DNA from: Lutibacter litoralis
GTDB taxonomy: Bacteria > Bacteroidota > Bacteroidia > Flavobacteriales > Flavobacteriaceae
Direction: 5' to 3'
Length of the DNA: 64,000 nucleotides
Assembly (NCBI RefSeq): GCF_014646675.1
Contig: NZ_BMNS01000008.1
Span: 4,910 to 68,909, forward strand
In this document: piece after piece, positions 61,730 through 64,000 of the stretch
Numbering within the stretch: the first letter of the stretch is position 1
Layout of the letters: every line of letters starts with the position of its first letter
Position numbers and translations under genes: made by a program
The notes under the pieces: generated by a model
The model's database searches: none
What the model saw: only the letters and a program-made list of their open reading frames with translations
Told to the model about the DNA's origin: nothing

Positions 61730-64000
61730 TTGATAAGTGCAACTCACTTTATCAATACAGCTATTTATTCTCAAGAAATTAAACAGTCTTCTACTGATAC
61801 AATTGCGGCAATTAAAAAAGAAACTTTAAAAAATCTGCAATTAAATGACACTATAAAAAACAAGCAAATTGATTCTATTAAAATAAAGCAAAAAGATTCT
61901 ATTAAAAAACCCGTAGAATTGCTGGAAAGTATTATTGAACATAGCGCAGATAGTTTAATAAGACAGGATATTTTAAATAATAAAATTATTTTATACAACA
62001 ATGCACATATTATTTATAAAGACATTGATTTAAAAGCGGGTTATATTGAAATTGATAACAACACAAGTTCAGTGCTTGCCAGAGGAATTAAGGATAGTGT
62101 TGGTGTTTATTCTCAGCTTCCCGTATTTAAACAGGGCAACCAAGAATCTACTCAAGATACAATAATCTTTAATTTTAAAAGTGAAAAAGCAAAAATCTGG
62201 AATTTAAAAACCGAACAACAAGGTGTTATTATTTTAGGAGAAGTTAGTAAAAAACATAACGACTCTGTCATATTTATTGAAAATATAAGACTTACAACTT
62301 CCGATAAAGAAAACCCAGATTATTATATTAAAATTCCGAAGGCAAAATTTATAAAAGACAAAAAACTAGTGGCAGGAACCAGTCAATTAGTTTTAGCTGA
62401 TGTGCCAACTCCAATTGTAATGCCTTTTGCATATATTCCATTAACAAAAGGAAGAACTTCAGGTTTTTTAATGCCTACTTGGGGAGAAAATAACAGACAA
62501 GGTTACTTTTTACAAAATGGTGGTTACTACTTTGTTATAAATGACAATTTTGATTTGGCCGTTTTAGGAGATATTTATACCAACGGAAGTTGGGGATTAC
62601 GAGCAGAATCTGGATATGCAAAACGATATAAATTTTCAGGTAACTTTAACTTTAGATATGAAAACTTAACAAATAGTTTAAAAGGATTTGACGATTATTC
62701 AAAAACTACAAATTACAATATTAGATGGAGCCATTCTCAAGACGCAAAAGCGAGTCCAAATTCTAGATTTTCTGCTTCTGTAAACCTAGGAAGTAGTAAA
62801 TACTACAAGCAATCTAATAATGAATACAATACAAATGCCTTTTTAAATAATAATTTAAGTTCGTCCGTTTCATTTTATAAAAAGTTTGTAGGTACTCCCT
62901 TTAATATGTCTTTATCGGTGACACATTCTCAAAACACCAATACGGAAGAAATCACAATGACATTGCCTTCTTTACAATTAAATATGGATAGAATTTACCC
63001 GTTTACTGGTAAAAATGGCGCAAAAAATAATGCAATTCAAAAAACAGGTTTAACCTATTCTTTAAAAGGTGATAATAGAGTTAATACAACCGATGAATTT
63101 TTCTTTAAAAAACAAATGTTTGATGAAGCAAAGTCTGGACTTCAGCATAATATTACCATGAATACCAATATGAAGGCTTTAAAATTCTTTACAATTTCAC
63201 CTAGTTTAAACTATAAAGAAGTTTGGTATTTTGATAAACTCAGCAAAAAGTTTGATGACGTAAAAGAAGAAGTTGTTACTGATACGATTAGTGGTTTTAA
63301 TGCTTTTAGAGAATACAATGCTTCAGTTTCTTTAGGAACTACTTTTTATGGTATGTTTAAGTTTAGAAAAGGAAGTATTGAAGCTATAAGACACGTTGTT
63401 AGACCTAGTGTATCTTATGGCTACAAACCTGATTTTAGCGATATTTACTATGAAAAAGTACAACAAAACGCAGCAAACCCAGAAGAGTTTTTAGAATATT
63501 CTCCTTATAGTAATGGTATTTTTGGAGGTCCAGGTTCAGGGCTTTCTAATAGCTTAAGCTTTACCGTTAACAACAATCTAGAAGCAAAACTAAGAAAAAA
63601 AGACTCCTCAGAAACAGAAGCTAAAAAAATTATTTTATTAAATAATTTAAACTTCTCTTCAAGTTATAATATGGCTGCAGATTCTTTAAAATGGAGTCCA
63701 GTTAGCGTAAATGCGGGTACAAATTTATTTGACAATAAACTTTCTTTAAATGTAAGGGCAACCTTAGATCCTTATGCCTTAGATGTTAATGGTAAAAAGA
63801 TTAACACCTTTAATTATAATAATGGTGGTAGTTTATTTAGACTTACCAACGCTGGTCTTACTATGAATTATTCTTTAGCGAGTAAAAAAGAAACAGGAGC
63901 TTCAAAGTCTGGACAAGATCAAAAAGCGGCTGCCAATAATTCTGATGGGGTATTTGGAGAAAGCTTAACTGCAACAAACCAACAAAATACAAATAATAAT
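61730..64000 (+). CDS. lptD: LPS-assembly protein LptD-like, partial
   Basis: The open frame runs off the right end of the window. It has a signal-like stretch (NKLYKIFLLISATHF, then TAIYSQ), an OstA/LptA-like N-domain and the early LptD barrel (MPFAYIPLTKGRTSGFLMPT, then YFLQNGGYYFVIND). LptD inserts LPS in the outer leaflet. No in-frame ATG exists before the mature protein; TTG at 61730 is used here, but ATT or ATA around 61682-61691 would give a better signal peptide. Confidence 0.8.
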   Translation, partial: MISATHFINTAIYSQEIKQSSTDTIAAIKKETLKNLQLNDTIKNKQIDSIKIKQKDSIKKPVELLESIIEHSADSLIRQDILNNKIILYNNAHIIYKDIDLKAGYIEIDNNTSSVLARGIKDSVGVYSQLPVFKQGNQESTQDTIIFNFKSEKAKIWNLKTEQQGVIILGEVSKKHNDSVIFIENIRLTTSDKENPDYYIKIPKAKFIKDKKLVAGTSQLVLADVPTPIVMPFAYIPLTKGRTSGFLMPTWGENNRQGYFLQNGGYYFVINDNFDLAVLGDIYTNGSWGLRAESGYAKRYKFSGNFNFRYENLTNSLKGFDDYSKTTNYNIRWSHSQDAKASPNSRFSASVNLGSSKYYKQSNNEYNTNAFLNNNLSSSVSFYKKFVGTPFNMSLSVTHSQNTNTEEITMTLPSLQLNMDRIYPFTGKNGAKNNAIQKTGLTYSLKGDNRVNTTDEFFFKKQMFDEAKSGLQHNITMNTNMKALKFFTISPSLNYKEVWYFDKLSKKFDDVKEEVVTDTISGFNAFREYNASVSLGTTFYGMFKFRKGSIEAIRHVVRPSVSYGYKPDFSDIYYEKVQQNAANPEEFLEYSPYSNGIFGGPGSGLSNSLSFTVNNNLEAKLRKKDSSETEAKKIILLNNLNFSSSYNMAADSLKWSPVSVNAGTNLFDNKLSLNVRATLDPYALDVNGKKINTFNYNNGGSLFRLTNAGLTMNYSLASKKETGASKSGQDQKAAANNSDGVFGESLTATNQQNTNNN

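Noticed and set aside
61771-62001. Minus-strand frame of 76 codons
   Set aside because: It is a shadow of the lptD coding sequence on the opposite strand.

Overview
The window is AT-rich and reads as the chromosome of a marine or aquatic flavobacterium (Bacteroidota, Flavobacteriaceae). The evidence is the gene content: a dnaA / LMW-phosphatase / SAM-methyltransferase cluster, menaquinone genes menA, menC and menE, a gyrA-TPR pair, clpC, and the CCG-type/4Fe-4S redox cluster followed by MCE, amidase and LptD. The promoter-like boxes (TAnnTTTG) and the rarity of Shine-Dalgarno sites fit as well. Most genes lie on the minus strand.

Region 1 (1-2953) is accessory, gene-poor DNA. It holds a SLOG-family gene, a DUF6943-like gene and many repeats: three copies of a ~160 bp structured repeat, copies of a short 'HPELVSGS'-type palindrome and a second palindrome family. 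Region 2 (2954-19432) is a mosaic of cargo-like genes: an LRR-lipoprotein/acetyltransferase chimera, alpha/beta hydrolases, an auxiliary-type tryptophanyl-tRNA synthetase, a methyltransferase carried on what looks like an integron gene cassette, outer-membrane barrels, a serine hydrolase, a GNAT enzyme, an amidohydrolase, two ECF sigma-factor operons and a TPR/AraC regulator.

Region 3 (19433-26972) is a degraded integrative element next to a tRNA-Ser/Pro/Arg cluster. From right to left it contains a tyrosine recombinase, an rteC gene interrupted by two in-frame TAA codons, a strongly structured intergenic region with paired perfect hairpins, an excisionase-like HTH protein, a replication-like wHTH protein and a DnaC-like ATPase. 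The last three genes are each followed at their 3' end by the ~160 bp repeat. Beyond them lie a truncated ATPase copy, two tandem ~180 bp units with terminator hairpins, a candidate small RNA and a decayed type ISP-like helicase/nuclease gene carrying what looks like an IS110 tail.

Region 4 (26973-64000) is core genome: three tRNAs, a 7TM-HD phosphodiesterase, thiolase, NlpC/P60 peptidase, TPR protein, gyrA, clpC, dnaA and neighbours, menaquinone biosynthesis (menE, menC, menA), an OprC-like copper-type TonB receptor with a Cys/His-rich partner, bPH2 membrane proteins, the Fe-S/HAD redox cluster, an MCE protein, an amidase with a SPOR-like tail and the start of lptD, which runs off the window. 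The main novelty candidates are the cassette with its attC-like site at 5678-6646, the gene-3'-end structured repeat family, three protein genes that carry palindromic repeats in frame, and the doubly stopped rteC.
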